A stretch of 35,539 bases of DNA from Adonisia turfae CCMR0081 (GTDB lineage Bacteria > Cyanobacteriota > Cyanobacteriia > Phormidesmidales > Phormidesmidaceae), in the NCBI RefSeq assembly GCF_011009555.1, contig NZ_QXHD01000004.1, forward strand, positions 1,234,531 through 1,270,069, in the 5' to 3' direction. Position numbers and translations under genes: made by a program. Within the stretch, counting starts at the first letter, position 1, and each line of letters begins with the position of its first letter. Of this stretch, positions 14,672 through 24,247 are shown piece by piece. The notes under the pieces are model-generated. The model worked only from the letters and a program-made list of their open reading frames with translations, was not told where the DNA came from and did not search any database.

Positions 14672-16372
14672 CTAATTATTGCCTGATAGTACAGCTGTTA
14701 GCTCAGCTGGGACTAGCGCCGCTGCCTGACTGCGAGAGAAATCTGCTAACGCACTCCAGGCTGCATCAAAGAGCTGATCAGGCTGCAAATCGTCCTTTAC
14801 CAAATCCCACAAACGCCCGACCTCTTCGGTGTGCAAACGATTGTCCTCAGTAAGGGCAGCCAAAATTTGCTGACGTAGATACTGACCTTCGTCAGACATT
14901 AAAAATTGCATCCCCAACCCGGCGGTGGGAATCAGGTTAAAGCCCTGATCGCCTTGGGCAATGCGAATCATATTCTCCAGACGCTGCCATTGGAAGCGGC
15001 CATCCTTGAACAAAACGTCAATCAGTCGCCGCCGCAGAGATTCGGTTTCACCCATTAGCAATCGCCTTGCCACATAGGGATAGGCAATCTCCACAATCTT
15101 AAATTCCGGATTGAGGGTGAGGGCCAGACCTTCTTGAGTAACCAACGAACGAATAATCAGTGCAAACTTGGCGGGTACTCGGAAGGGATATTCATATACC
15201 AGCTCTGAAAACCTATCGGTGATGCTCTTAAAGTTGAAGTTACTCACACTGGCACCAATGGCACCATCAAAAACTGCTTGCAGAGCAGGCACAATGGGCC
15301 GCACATCGACATCAGGGGTGAGAAAACCGAGTTTGACAAAATCATCGGCCAGCTTGTCATATTCCTGGTTGATTAGATGCACAACTGAGTCCACCAGAGT
15401 TTCCTTCATATCCTGGTTCAGCTGATCCATCATGCCAAAGTCAATGTAGGCCATGGCCCCATTGGGCATGGCAAACAGGTTGCCGGGATGGGGATCGGCG
15501 TGGAAAAAGCCAAACTCTAACAGCTGTCGAAGGCCTGACGAAACACCAATGCCAACCAGGTCATCAGAGTCTAAACCAGCCGCTTGCACCCGCTCGATGT
15601 CGGTTAGCTTAATGCCATCAATCCACTCCAGCGTCAGCACCCTGGTACTGGTATAGCGCCAGTAAATTGCTGGCACCTTGACCCTGGGGTCATCGGCAAA
15701 GTTAGCCGCGAAGGCCTCCGCATTACGACCTTCATTTAAGTAGTCGATTTCCTCAAAGAGCTTGGAGCCGAACTCATCCACGATCAAGGTGAGGTCGTGG
15801 CCCAGATTGAGGGGCAACCAGGGGGCAATCCAACCGGCAGCCCAACGCATCAAATATAGATCGCGGCAAATGATCGGCACTAATCCAGGGCGCTGAACCT
15901 TTACCGCAACCTCTTCTCCAGAGTAGAGGCGAGCTTTATATACTTGACCCAGACTAGCCGCGGCCACCGGCTCAGGCGATATGTAGCTATAAACTTCGTC
16001 AGGGGTGCGACCTAACTCTTTTTCAATAATTAGGCTCGCTACATAGCTATCAAAAGGGGGAAGCTGATCTTGAAGCTTGATCAGCTCATCTAGAAATTTT
16101 GGGTTGATTAAATCAGGGCGCGTAGAGAGGGCCTGACCAACCTTGATAAAGGTGGGACCAAGATCCGTTAATATCTGTCGCAATTGAGATGCTCGTTTGG
16201 GCTCATTGATGTCTTGACGCCCTAAACCTTTATCAAACAGCAGTCCTAAGAGAAAACTGCCAAGCATTAATACCACCGAAAGTGCCCGCCACAGCACTGT
16301 CCAAAGACGAAAGCGATAGTGGTTTGCGATCGCAACCGCATTGTACCGCCGCATCTTTTCAAGCTCAGCCAT
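14672..16372 (-). CDS. ABC1/AarF/UbiB atypical kinase-like protein
   Basis: This 566-residue protein belongs to the ADCK/UbiB family of atypical kinases linked to quinone and prenyl-lipid metabolism. Family motifs appear in order: KxGQ (FIKVGQALSTRPDL, 75-88) and the alanine-rich nucleotide loop AAAS (137-140, in place of a glycine-rich loop). These are followed by the Lys of AVKVQRPG (K158), an acidic EEIDYLNEG (207-215), the catalytic HADPHPGN (291-298) and DFG (311-313). Hydrophobic stretches lie at about 24-46. Cyanobacteria carry several copies, and plant relatives reside in plastoglobules. The substrate is unproven; tocopherol or plastoquinone metabolism is the family expectation. The ATG at 16372 is the standard start. 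Confidence 0.92.
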   Translation of the reverse strand: MAELEKMRRYNAVAIANHYRFRLWTVLWRALSVVLMLGSFLLGLLFDKGLGRQDINEPKRASQLRQILTDLGPTFIKVGQALSTRPDLINPKFLDELIKLQDQLPPFDSYVASLIIEKELGRTPDEVYSYISPEPVAAASLGQVYKARLYSGEEVAVKVQRPGLVPIICRDLYLMRWAAGWIAPWLPLNLGHDLTLIVDEFGSKLFEEIDYLNEGRNAEAFAANFADDPRVKVPAIYWRYTSTRVLTLEWIDGIKLTDIERVQAAGLDSDDLVGIGVSSGLRQLLEFGFFHADPHPGNLFAMPNGAMAYIDFGMMDQLNQDMKETLVDSVVHLINQEYDKLADDFVKLGFLTPDVDVRPIVPALQAVFDGAIGASVSNFNFKSITDRFSELVYEYPFRVPAKFALIIRSLVTQEGLALTLNPEFKIVEIAYPYVARRLLMGETESLRRRLIDVLFKDGRFQWQRLENMIRIAQGDQGFNLIPTAGLGMQFLMSDEGQYLRQQILAALTEDNRLHTEEVGRLWDLVKDDLQPDQLFDAAWSALADFSRSQAAALVPAELTAVLSGNN

Positions 16373-16586
16373 ACATTCTCATCTCCTAAGCCAAACGCTC
16401 AGTCAAGAAGGCACAGTGACACCTGGGTGGTACGAGTATCATCAGCCTTCGCCCTAAGCAATGTGGATATTGGGTAAATTCTGCCCCACTATCCAACAGT
16501 AAATGTCTTAATCATAGTATAGATAACTACATTTTTATTTAGATTTCTCTGAGAATAACGAGTCCTACTCTAGTTAATCAACAAAC

Positions 16587-16622
16587 AATAAGGAAGGAGC
16601 CTCTAGGGGCTCCTTCCTTATT
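16587..16622 (-). terminator. Intrinsic terminator of the holin-like gene
   Basis: The 15-bp perfect stem AATAAGGAAGGAGCC (16587-16601) pairs with 16608-16622 around a six-base loop. Read on the minus strand it is followed by GTTTGTTG, a moderate T tail; on the plus strand the tail is short. It lies about 80 bases downstream of the holin-like gene stop. Confidence 0.78.
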
Positions 16623-16664
16623 TCACCTCAACTTCAAAAAAATAAACCAGCAAAAGGCTCAGTT

Positions 16665-16702
16665 GTTGGGGCCGCGCAGATATGTTGGGGCTGCGCAAAT
16701 AT
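16665..16702. repeat. 19-base tandem duplication
   Basis: GTTGGGGCCGCGCAGATAT (16665-16683) is immediately repeated as GTTGGGGCTGCGCAAATAT (16684-16702), with two transitions between copies. The array ends exactly at the stop codon of the holin-like gene (16703). Confidence 0.7.
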
Positions 16703-17050
16703 TTAGATGACAGCGTTCAGGATAGAGGTGATAACCGATAGCAAAAAGGCACCGATAATCGCACTCCAGATGCCCCAGCGTAGGCGAAACCCCTCAACTA
16801 GCTTGGCAGACAGACCGAATAGAATCAGGTTTAGCAGCAGGCCCCCCAGGGTTACTAACCACAGCACACCCCCTAAAACTGGTAGGCCAGCAACAATATT
16901 GACAACGCCATTCAGCACACCAAAAACGAGGGCCGTAATCGCTGTTTTCCCAAAGCTATCAGACTCTACACCAGTGGGCAAAAAAGTAATAATTACCAGA
17001 GCAATGGTGGTAATCAACCAGGTAACAATAAAGGGAACGAGAACGTCCAT
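16703..17050 (-). CDS. Small membrane protein of the phage holin 4 superfamily
   Basis: The 115-residue protein is almost entirely hydrophobic with four predicted helices (about 4-24, 35-55, 58-80 and 90-113). LITTIALVIITFLPTGVES near the start, GVLNGVVNIVAG in the middle and GIWSAIIGAFLLSVITSILN at the end match the YvlD/phage holin family IV type of chromosomal membrane protein. Despite the name, chromosomal members are not lysis proteins and no phage genes surround it. AAGGAG 7 bases before the ATG is a strong ribosome-binding site. It is probably monocistronic, with its own terminator. The function is unknown. Confidence 0.82.
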   Translation of the reverse strand: MDVLVPFIVTWLITTIALVIITFLPTGVESDSFGKTAITALVFGVLNGVVNIVAGLPVLGGVLWLVTLGGLLLNLILFGLSAKLVEGFRLRWGIWSAIIGAFLLSVITSILNAVI

Positions 17051-17178
17051 GGCAGGGCTCCTTAGAGGCGATAATAACGGAATATCCGTGTTTACTCGTA
17101 GCAGTTTCGCCTGAAGTATATCAAATTTTTCTCTATGCGTAATTAAAGGAGTGTTAAGAGCAATGCCTTTAATTACGG

Positions 17179-17832
17179 CTATTTCAGCCGGTAATATTGG
17201 CGTAGTCGCTGCTGAAATTGTCCCCAGTGTTGGTCTAATTTGTCTGGGGTAAGTGTAAAAAGTTGCGGCGAGGCATCTTCGAGTGCGATCGCAACCATCG
17301 CCCGCTCCACCTTAATGCCATAATCCCGATATACCCAATTCACAGCCCAGCAGTAGGCCGCCACCTGCAGAAAATAATCTTCAATCCACTCTGGTTGTTT
17401 GGGACGTCGTGCAGTTTTCCAATCACAGACCAATAGCTGGCCCCCATAGACCATGAGCGCATCTGGATACCCAGCAAATTTAAGTGGATGCCACACCGCT
17501 CCTTCCACCAAAAGCACTTCGTCAATATTTTTGAGCACCGGCTCAATAGATGCCCAAAAGCCTTCAGTTCCCTCCGGTAGCACCCAGTCTTCTTGACGCA
17601 GATAGGCCTTAATCACCTTGTGAATTTTTGTCCCAGATCGTGACGCTTTGGCGGTAATGCGATTGGCTTCTTCAGCGCCCACCCGCTCCCGCCAGCACCA
17701 CAGACGCTCTTTATCTTCCCAAGGCTTGGTCGCTGACAAGACTGTGGTCACTCCAGGCAGTTGCTGTCCTTCTATTTCGTAATGCCGGCGACGATTTACC
17801 GAAACCTGCTTCGCTTTGTAATGGGGCAGCAT
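17179..17832 (-). CDS. Stand-alone PD-(D/E)XK exonuclease, MGME1-like
   Basis: The 217-residue protein shows a RecB-type nuclease core: GTKIHKVI with H71, the acidic E110 (LLVEGAVWHP), the PD of GYPDAL (D124), the D-x-K of VCDWKT (D137, K139) and the motif QVAAY (Q156). The N-terminal PGVTTVLSATKPW and the ERVGAEEAN segment resemble mitochondrial MGME1 and its bacterial relatives, which trim single-stranded DNA ends. No Cas, phage or helicase gene adjoins it. The catalytic set looks complete, so activity is expected. The role is inferred only: flap or end processing in replication and repair. Confidence 0.78.
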   Translation of the reverse strand: MLPHYKAKQVSVNRRRHYEIEGQQLPGVTTVLSATKPWEDKERLWCWRERVGAEEANRITAKASRSGTKIHKVIKAYLRQEDWVLPEGTEGFWASIEPVLKNIDEVLLVEGAVWHPLKFAGYPDALMVYGGQLLVCDWKTARRPKQPEWIEDYFLQVAAYCWAVNWVYRDYGIKVERAMVAIALEDASPQLFTLTPDKLDQHWGQFQQRLRQYYRLK

Positions 17833-17925
17833 TGACCAAATTACCCTAAGAAAAATTCACCCTAAAAACGTAGAGACGTTCCACAGAACATCGCTATAAA
17901 GCGCCCAACACCCCATATGCAATCC

Positions 17926-19989
17926 CTACTGCACCGCAAAGGACTCAATCATCCATTTATCGTCTTCTTTTCTGAGGCTATACTCCACCGTCAGCTGATC
18001 TTCATAGGAGAATGCACCGTTATACTCACCAAATTGATAAGCATTCCCCGTTTCACTGACGTCAGCCGTCACTTGAATCTGGTCATCGCCAAGCTCTTCA
18101 GCAGTCAGATTTTGAATAGATTGCTCATATTCTAGATGGACACCTTCCCGCTGATTGCTCTCTACCTTAGCAACCCACTGGGCAAGCGTTGGTTCCAACA
18201 AAATATCGGCCAGGGCATCAACATTCCACTGGGGACCCATGGCCTCAGATTTTATCTCATACCACTTTTCAATGGTCTCTTCAGCAATGACCTGTACATC
18301 ACCGGTGGCCGTCGGTTGAATATCTGCAGTCGGCAGCTCAATAGCAGGACGCGTCACATCAATATCTAAAGGATCGCCCTTGATCTTAGGCCCACCAAAC
18401 AGTCCGCCAAACAAGCTCAATAGCTGAGACATCATGAATCCCAGTACAATCAGGCCACCCAGAGCCAAAAGTAACACCAGTGCTAAGCGCCCCCATTTAG
18501 GAGATGAACGCCGTCGAGTTTTCACAACCGGCTCGTCAAACCCAACACTGGCAGTTAATTCATCATCGAGTTGGCCATCAGGAGATAGATTAGAAACCTC
18601 CTCCGCTGTGTAGGCCATCGGACGCGAGCCAGCAGTAGCGGCGGCACTAGCAGCACCGAGGCCGACCGTGGCCGCTGTACCGACACCAACAGAGGGTGCC
18701 GATCCAAACGATGGACGCTCATAATCTGTAGGCACACGACTATAGCCTGACCCACCATAATCTGATGTGCCAAAGCGGCCAATGGGAGGCTGCGGCACTG
18801 CATCCTCAGGGGGCATGGATTCTAAGTAAGCTTGCACCTGCGCATTGGCAAAGTAGTCTTTGAGGGTGACATTGCTTTGATCCAAATCCCGAAAGAAGGG
18901 AAACACGTCCTGTTGTAACCAGCGTTCAGTGTACAAACACAGCCCAGGCAACAAATCCGGCGCGCCTGCAGAATGCTCCCTAATAAACGCTATGGGTTCA
19001 TTCTCATGGCTGCGCTCCAGGGCGTAGGTGGCCTCTTCGGTTTGCCCTAGCAGCACTGCACACACAGCCTGTTCTAGATAGACATCCTGGCGCTCTGTTA
19101 GCAAGGACAACCGCTGTTTAGCTTGACGCACAAGCTTAGGCTGATGCTTAGCAAAGCCCCTCGCCAAAAGTGCATACACCGATAGATAAACACCAACGGA
19201 TGACGGTCGCTGAGCTTCACCCTCAAAAATATCCTGTTGCTCTGCCGATGTCAGGTAACTCCGCAACTGCTGCACAAATCGCAAAAAGTCCTCAACGCTT
19301 AACCCCGAGGCATCATCATTGGCACCATCAATGCCCCCTCGCGCTTCTAACATGGACTTCAATAAAGCGACACCTTGTTGTCTGGCCGCTTTATCGGCCA
19401 GGGGACGAGCCACCAGCTCTAGGATCCGATAGGGCTTAAGTCTATCGAGATCTGCATGAATTTCTGCCTGCATCTCGGGAAATAGGTTTTCCCGAAGCAT
19501 GAGTTCCTGACCCGTTTCCAAAGACTCTGCTGCATTTTCGTATTGGTGCTGTTGCCACTGCTCTCTCCCTAGTTCCAGACAAGCCAGACCAATGGTCAAG
19601 ACAACATCGGCAAGGGCATGCTCATCCCCCCCTTCTAGGGCACTAGCTCCGCTAGTTAAGTAAGGTCGTCCCAAGCGAATAACCAGCTCATATTCACCCA
19701 GTTCCAACAGCACCAGCAACGCTCCGATAAGCTGCTGCTCATAAATTTCAATTAAAGCGGGCTCAGCACCTGCCGCCAAAAGTTGAGCATCGTAAACCTG
19801 ACGGGTGCCTGAGTCTTTTAGAGCAACATAGGCGGCATCAATCAGCTGTTTACGGGATTGAATTGCAAACTCCGAATATTCCCGACGAGGTAACTGTAAA
19901 GTACGATCACGATGAGCCTGCTCCAGTTGTTCCGCTGTCGCTTGCATGGGCAGCCCCAGAATTCGGTAATAATCTAGCGGAATTTGCAC
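17926..19989 (-). CDS. zipN: ZipN/Ftn2 (ARC6-like) cell division protein
   Basis: ZipN anchors and stabilises the FtsZ ring in cyanobacteria and is the ancestor of plastid ARC6. The chosen start is the GTG at 19989, giving 687 residues that begin QIPLDYYRILGLP after the start residue, with AAGGA 7 bases upstream; a TTG at 20010 would add seven residues. The N-terminal part is a J-domain-like module (to about 75), followed by a helical region to about 380 and a low-complexity Gly/Ala/Ser linker (about 400-470). One membrane helix (about 500-525, LALVLLLALGGLIVLGFMM) and a C-terminal ARC6/IMS-like domain (about 565-687) complete it. Length and order match the family. It is divergent from pdhA. 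Confidence 0.93.
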   Translation of the reverse strand: MQIPLDYYRILGLPMQATAEQLEQAHRDRTLQLPRREYSEFAIQSRKQLIDAAYVALKDSGTRQVYDAQLLAAGAEPALIEIYEQQLIGALLVLLELGEYELVIRLGRPYLTSGASALEGGDEHALADVVLTIGLACLELGREQWQQHQYENAAESLETGQELMLRENLFPEMQAEIHADLDRLKPYRILELVARPLADKAARQQGVALLKSMLEARGGIDGANDDASGLSVEDFLRFVQQLRSYLTSAEQQDIFEGEAQRPSSVGVYLSVYALLARGFAKHQPKLVRQAKQRLSLLTERQDVYLEQAVCAVLLGQTEEATYALERSHENEPIAFIREHSAGAPDLLPGLCLYTERWLQQDVFPFFRDLDQSNVTLKDYFANAQVQAYLESMPPEDAVPQPPIGRFGTSDYGGSGYSRVPTDYERPSFGSAPSVGVGTAATVGLGAASAAATAGSRPMAYTAEEVSNLSPDGQLDDELTASVGFDEPVVKTRRRSSPKWGRLALVLLLALGGLIVLGFMMSQLLSLFGGLFGGPKIKGDPLDIDVTRPAIELPTADIQPTATGDVQVIAEETIEKWYEIKSEAMGPQWNVDALADILLEPTLAQWVAKVESNQREGVHLEYEQSIQNLTAEELGDDQIQVTADVSETGNAYQFGEYNGAFSYEDQLTVEYSLRKEDDKWMIESFAVQ

Positions 19990-20570
19990 AGTGACTTCCT
20001 TAGCACTCAAGTTAACTTCAGCTTGTGTGTGAGGCTTTGCAGAACTCTAGTACAGGCACTAATGAACATCCCTATAATATGGATGGATAGAAACTACCTG
20101 AGCCGGGTAAAACAGTTGCCTACTTAAAACCGCATACATAATAGCGATGAAATGCTGATATTTGAAAGCCTACAGCAATGAATCAAACTTTTCAGACAAT
20201 TGGCTGAGGAAATTAAGGTTATAAAGCCACTGTTTTTAGTGGGCATTTTCCTATGTAGCAGTCCCCATAAATCTACCTGCTTTGCTGGTTCTAGGGCAGA
20301 AAGAAACTTCAAAATAAAGTCCTCAGATCTACAATACCAAGCAAATACTAAGGATTGATCTGCCAGGTACGACCACTCAATTTAAGTGGATATTCAAGCA
20401 GATTAAAAACATCGGTCACCGGGAAAGCGAGATTGTCGTCTAAAATTATGTTCGGTCGATTTTAACTTAATCGGGCCAACAAATATCCGCGTAAGCGCGC
20501 GGTGATCATGAATTGATCACTTTTTTGGAATAATCATAATTTGTATTGCGGCGAGGCGATTGGCAAGCCA
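19990..20570. other. Intergenic region between zipN and pdhA
   Basis: These 581 bases have no supported ORF. They should contain the divergent promoters of zipN and pdhA. A palindrome and candidate promoter for pdhA are at 20502-20540; nothing else recognisable was found. Confidence 0.5.
20502..20540 (+). promoter_or_regulatory. Candidate pdhA promoter overlapped by a hairpin/palindrome
   Basis: GTGATCA (20502-20508) and TGATCAC (20514-20520) form inverted repeats around TGAAT, followed by six T (20521-20526), which looks like a small terminator. The same stretch offers a promoter: TTGATC (20513-20518), 16 bases, CATAAT (20535-20540), with the ATG at 20571. The palindrome would overlap the -35 element, as an operator often does. 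The choice between the two readings is open. Confidence 0.4.
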
Positions 20571-21599
20571 ATGGTTCAGGAAAGGACATTACCAACATTT
20601 CAAGCAACTTCGGCAAAGCTCGATAAGCAGGAGGGCCTGAGGATATACGAAGATATGGTCCTGGGCCGCTATTTCGAAGATAAATGCGCCGAAATGTACT
20701 ATCGGGGCAAGATGTTCGGATTTGTACACCTTTATAACGGTCAAGAAGCTGTCTCCACCGGAGTCATCAAATCGATGCGCCCTGATGACTATGTGTGCAG
20801 CACCTATCGTGACCATGTTCATGCCCTAAGTGCCGGAGTACCCGCCAATGCCGTAATGGCCGAACTCTTTGGTAAAGAGACTGGTTGCAGCAAGGGTCGG
20901 GGTGGCTCCATGCATATGTTTTCCAAAGAGCACAACCTGCTGGGGGGCTTTGCCTTTATCGGTGAAGGCATCCCTGTAGCCCTGGGCGCGGCATTTCAGT
21001 CGCGATATCGCCGTGATGCCCTGGGCGATGCCTCTGCTGACCAGGTGACTGCTGCCTTCTTTGGTGATGGTACAACGAACAATGGTCAGTTTTTCGAGTG
21101 CCTGAATATGGCGGCTCTATGGAATCTACCCATTCTATTCGTAGTTGAGAACAATAAGTGGGCGATTGGGATGGCCCACGAGCGGGCGTCTTCTCAAACC
21201 GAGATTTATCGAAAGGCCAGCGTGTTTGGTATGCCTGGCTATGAGGTTGATGGTATGGATGTGCTAGCAGTACGCGAGGTCGCCCAGGCGGCCATTGCCC
21301 GCGCCCGTGCGGGTGAAGGTCCCACCTTAATCGAGTGTTTGACCTATCGTTTCCGGGGTCACTCACTGGCGGATCCTGATGAATTGCGATCGCAGGCCGA
21401 GAAAGACGAGTGGCAGGCCCGCGATCCCCTCGTCCGCATGGAAGCATATTTGATTGAACAAAACCTAGCTGACGAAGCTGAGCTTAAGGCGATTAAAAAG
21501 CGGATCGAAGCCCACGTCGAAGACGCCGTCAAGTTTGCCGAAGAAAGCCCTGAGCCCTCTCCCGCTGAGCTTCATCGCTACATCTTTGCGGAAGAGTAA
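20571..21599 (+). CDS. pdhA: Pyruvate dehydrogenase E1 component, alpha subunit
   Basis: With PdhB this forms the thiamine-diphosphate-dependent E1 of pyruvate dehydrogenase, which decarboxylates pyruvate toward acetyl-CoA. The ATG at 20571 gives 342 residues starting [10 protein letters not shown], the usual cyanobacterial N-terminus. A TTG at 20541 would add ten unlike residues. Hallmarks are [17 protein letters not shown] (44-60), [13 protein letters not shown] (77-89), and the ThDP/Mg motif [12 protein letters not shown] (165-176) completed by the N of VVENNKW. The phosphorylation-loop region [12 protein letters not shown] is present. It is followed by pdhB after 54 bases on the same strand. 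Genes for E2 and E3 are not in the window. Confidence 0.96.
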   Translation: MVQERTLPTFQATSAKLDKQEGLRIYEDMVLGRYFEDKCAEMYYRGKMFGFVHLYNGQEAVSTGVIKSMRPDDYVCSTYRDHVHALSAGVPANAVMAELFGKETGCSKGRGGSMHMFSKEHNLLGGFAFIGEGIPVALGAAFQSRYRRDALGDASADQVTAAFFGDGTTNNGQFFECLNMAALWNLPILFVVENNKWAIGMAHERASSQTEIYRKASVFGMPGYEVDGMDVLAVREVAQAAIARARAGEGPTLIECLTYRFRGHSLADPDELRSQAEKDEWQARDPLVRMEAYLIEQNLADEAELKAIKKRIEAHVEDAVKFAEESPEPSPAELHRYIFAEE

Positions 21600-21653
21600 T
21601 GTGAAATCCGCCTCCTGAATTAATCGCAGTTAGCAAATCAATAGGGTATCTAA

Positions 21654-22637
21654 ATGGCAGAAACACTTTTATTTAACGCCCTGCGGGAAGCCGTGGACGA
21701 AGAAATGGGCAGGGATGAAACCGTCTTTGTTATCGGTGAAGATGTGGGCCACTATGGCGGTTCTTATAAGGTCACCAAAGGGCTGTACGAAAAATATGGC
21801 CCCCTGCGGGTGCTAGACACCCCCATTGCGGAAAACAGCTTTACCGGTATGGCCGTAGGTGCCGCCATGACCGGCCTAAAGCCCATTGTCGAAGGCATGA
21901 ACATGGGCTTTTTACTGTTGGCTTTTAACCAAATCGCCAATAACGCAGGCATGCTGCCCTACACCTCTGGTGGTAACTACCATATCCCCATGGTGATTCG
22001 TGGACCGGGTGGTGTGGGTCGTCAGTTAGGCGCAGAGCACTCCCAGCGTCTGGAGGCTTACTTCCAAGCGGTGCCCGGTCTGAAAATTGTGGCCTGCTCT
22101 ACGGCTTACAACGCTAAAGGTCTGCTTAAGTCAGCTATCCGCGATAAAAACCCTGTTCTCTTCTTTGAGCATGTGCTGCTTTACAATCTGAAGGAAGACT
22201 TGCCTAGCGATGAGTACTTGGTGCCATTGGATAAGGCTGAAATGGTTCGCCCCGGTAAGGATGTCACTATCCTCACCTATTCTCGTATGCGTCACCATGT
22301 ACTGCAGGCAGTCAAAGGCATTGAAGCCCAGGGATTTGACCCAGAGGTCATCGACCTGATTTCCCTAAAGCCCATCGACTACGACACCATTGGGGCATCA
22401 ATTCGCAAAACCCACAAGGTGATCATTGTCGAAGAGTGTATGCGCACTGGGGGAATTGCCGCCGAAATTATTGCATCGATCAACGATCGGTTCTTTGATG
22501 AACTAGATGCGCCGGTGATGCGTCTGTCTTCCCAAGATATTCCAACTCCCTACAATGGTCGTTTGGAAAGTCTGACCATTGTGCAGCCCAAACAAATTGT
22601 TGAGGCTGTGGAAAAAATGATGACTGCACGGGTGTAG
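21654..22637 (+). CDS. pdhB: Pyruvate dehydrogenase E1 component, beta subunit
   Basis: The 327-residue protein is the transketolase-like beta half of E1, completing the active site with PdhA. It starts [18 protein letters not shown]. Features are the ThDP-contacting [19 protein letters not shown] (26-44), [18 protein letters not shown] (55-72), [16 protein letters not shown] (residues near 116-131) and the C-terminal transketolase domain with [18 protein letters not shown]. Its length is normal. It is co-directional with pdhA, and a terminator follows 24 bases after the stop, so the pair forms a closed two-gene operon; such adjacency is not universal in cyanobacteria. Confidence 0.97.
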   Translation: MAETLLFNALREAVDEEMGRDETVFVIGEDVGHYGGSYKVTKGLYEKYGPLRVLDTPIAENSFTGMAVGAAMTGLKPIVEGMNMGFLLLAFNQIANNAGMLPYTSGGNYHIPMVIRGPGGVGRQLGAEHSQRLEAYFQAVPGLKIVACSTAYNAKGLLKSAIRDKNPVLFFEHVLLYNLKEDLPSDEYLVPLDKAEMVRPGKDVTILTYSRMRHHVLQAVKGIEAQGFDPEVIDLISLKPIDYDTIGASIRKTHKVIIVEECMRTGGIAAEIIASINDRFFDELDAPVMRLSSQDIPTPYNGRLESLTIVQPKQIVEAVEKMMTARV

Positions 22638-22660
22638 GTCATTACTAAATAGGCATCATG

Positions 22661-22695
22661 AGCACAGAGGATAGCCTTATCTTCTGTGCTTTTTT
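22661..22695 (+). terminator. Intrinsic terminator after pdhB
   Basis: AGCACAGA (22661-22668) pairs with TCTGTGCT (22683-22690); the stem continues inward, with one G-U pair, to about 14 bp around the loop GCCT. A T run (22690-22695) follows directly. Confidence 0.88.
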
Positions 22696-22807
22696 ATTTC
22701 TACCAAGGGATTAATGGAACCAATAACGGCAACCTATAATAGGATGTTTGGTTGGATAGCTAGTCACACGTACAAGGACCGGTGTATGGATAATACGGAG
22801 AAGGGCC

Positions 22808-24247
22808 ATGGGTAAACAACGCTCGATGTTGGTGGTCATTGTTGGACTTGCGATCGCAGCAGTGTTTACCATTGTGCAACTGCCCACCCAGCTAGGCTTA
22901 GACCTGCGAGGTGGTTCCCAACTCACCCTCCAAGTACTAACCAATGAACAGGTCACTCAAATCTCTGAACGAGAGTTAGAAGCCGTCCAACGGGTCATCG
23001 AAAACCGAGTTAATGGCCTCGGTGTGTCAGAAGCCATCGTCCAAAGCTCTGGGCAAGATCAGCTGCTGATTCAGCTGCCAGGTGTCAGCGACCCAGCCCA
23101 AGCTCAGCGTGTATTAGGGGGTACAGCCCAGTTAGAGTTTCGCTCCCAAAGACCAGGGACTGAAGGCCAACTGAGGGCGATCTCAGATATTGTCAACCAG
23201 CAAGAACTTGAGCAGGCAACTATCCTAGCTGTTGGTAATGAGAACATCACCGATGAGCAGCTGGCTGAACTTGACCGGGTTACAGCGAACCTGCAAACCA
23301 GCCGTGAAACATTGTTGGAACTGTTCGAAGATACTGATTTGACTGGGGACAAACTCACAGATGCTTTAGCCAGTCCCCTAGGCACCGGTCAATCATGGCA
23401 AGTCTCCATTTACTTCAACAACGAAGGCGGTACTCTTTTCACCGAAATGACCCGTAATATCGCAGGCACAGGTCGAGTTTTGGGCATTTTCCTGGATAAT
23501 CGACTAATTAGTGCCCCCACAGTTGATGTACAGTATGCTGCCACAGGTATTTCCGGCAATAGTGCCACTATCTCAGGTAGTTTCAATGCCGAAGCAGCCA
23601 GGGATTTAGAAATTCAATTACGGGGCGGTGCTTTGCCCGTGCCCGTAGAAGTGGTCGAAAATCGCACGGTCGGCGCTACGTTGGGTCGCGATAGCATTCA
23701 ACGTAGCCTATACGCAGGCCTTGCAGGCCTGATCTTAGTGCTGGTCTTTATGGCCGTTTATTATCGTCTACCCGGACTCTTGGCGGACGTTGCCTTGGTA
23801 GTTTATGCCCTGCTCACCTGGGCGGCCTACAACATTTTGGGTGTGACCATGACCCTGCCAGGTATTGCCGGTTTCATTCTCAGTATCGGTATGGCAGTAG
23901 ACGCGAACGTCCTTATCTTCGAGCGCACCCGCGAAGAATTGCGAGCCGGTAAAACCCTCTACCGTTCCGTAGAGTCAGGATTTTATAGAGCATTCTCCAG
24001 CATTCTCGACAGCAATGTCACCACCATCATTGCCTGTGCTGCCTTGTTCTGGTTTGGTGCTGGTTTAGTTAAAGGCTTTGCCCTTACCCTGGCAGTCGGT
24101 GTGGCAGTGAGTCTGTTTACAGCCTTCACCTGCACCCGAAATCTTCTTTTCTTTGTGATTAGCTTTCCTCAATTTCGCAAGGTGGGCTATTTTGCCCCGA
24201 GCCTAGCCACCGATCTGCCCTCTACTTCGCAACCGTCCCAATCATGA
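22808..24247 (+). CDS. secD: Protein translocase subunit SecD
   Basis: SecD and SecF use the proton gradient to help the SecYEG channel complete export across the cytoplasmic or thylakoid membrane. The 479-residue protein has an N-terminal helix (about 5-24) and the conserved [15 protein letters not shown] (about 29-43). A large lumenal P1 domain follows with [18 protein letters not shown], then five C-terminal helices starting near residue 300 with the [19 protein letters not shown] motif. GGAG 8 bases before the ATG supports the start. Its last four bases ATGA contain the secF start, so the two are translationally coupled. Confidence 0.97.
   Translation: MGKQRSMLVVIVGLAIAAVFTIVQLPTQLGLDLRGGSQLTLQVLTNEQVTQISERELEAVQRVIENRVNGLGVSEAIVQSSGQDQLLIQLPGVSDPAQAQRVLGGTAQLEFRSQRPGTEGQLRAISDIVNQQELEQATILAVGNENITDEQLAELDRVTANLQTSRETLLELFEDTDLTGDKLTDALASPLGTGQSWQVSIYFNNEGGTLFTEMTRNIAGTGRVLGIFLDNRLISAPTVDVQYAATGISGNSATISGSFNAEAARDLEIQLRGGALPVPVEVVENRTVGATLGRDSIQRSLYAGLAGLILVLVFMAVYYRLPGLLADVALVVYALLTWAAYNILGVTMTLPGIAGFILSIGMAVDANVLIFERTREELRAGKTLYRSVESGFYRAFSSILDSNVTTIIACAALFWFGAGLVKGFALTLAVGVAVSLFTAFTCTRNLLFFVISFPQFRKVGYFAPSLATDLPSTSQPSQS

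Noticed and set aside
14582..14686. 34-codon plus-strand frame running into the aarF-like 3' end
   Set aside because: Serine/threonine-rich chance frame overlapping an established gene; no binding site.
16703..17050. Prophage remnant suggested by the holin-like name
   Set aside because: The family is common as chromosomal membrane protein, and no integrase, lysin or structural phage gene is nearby.
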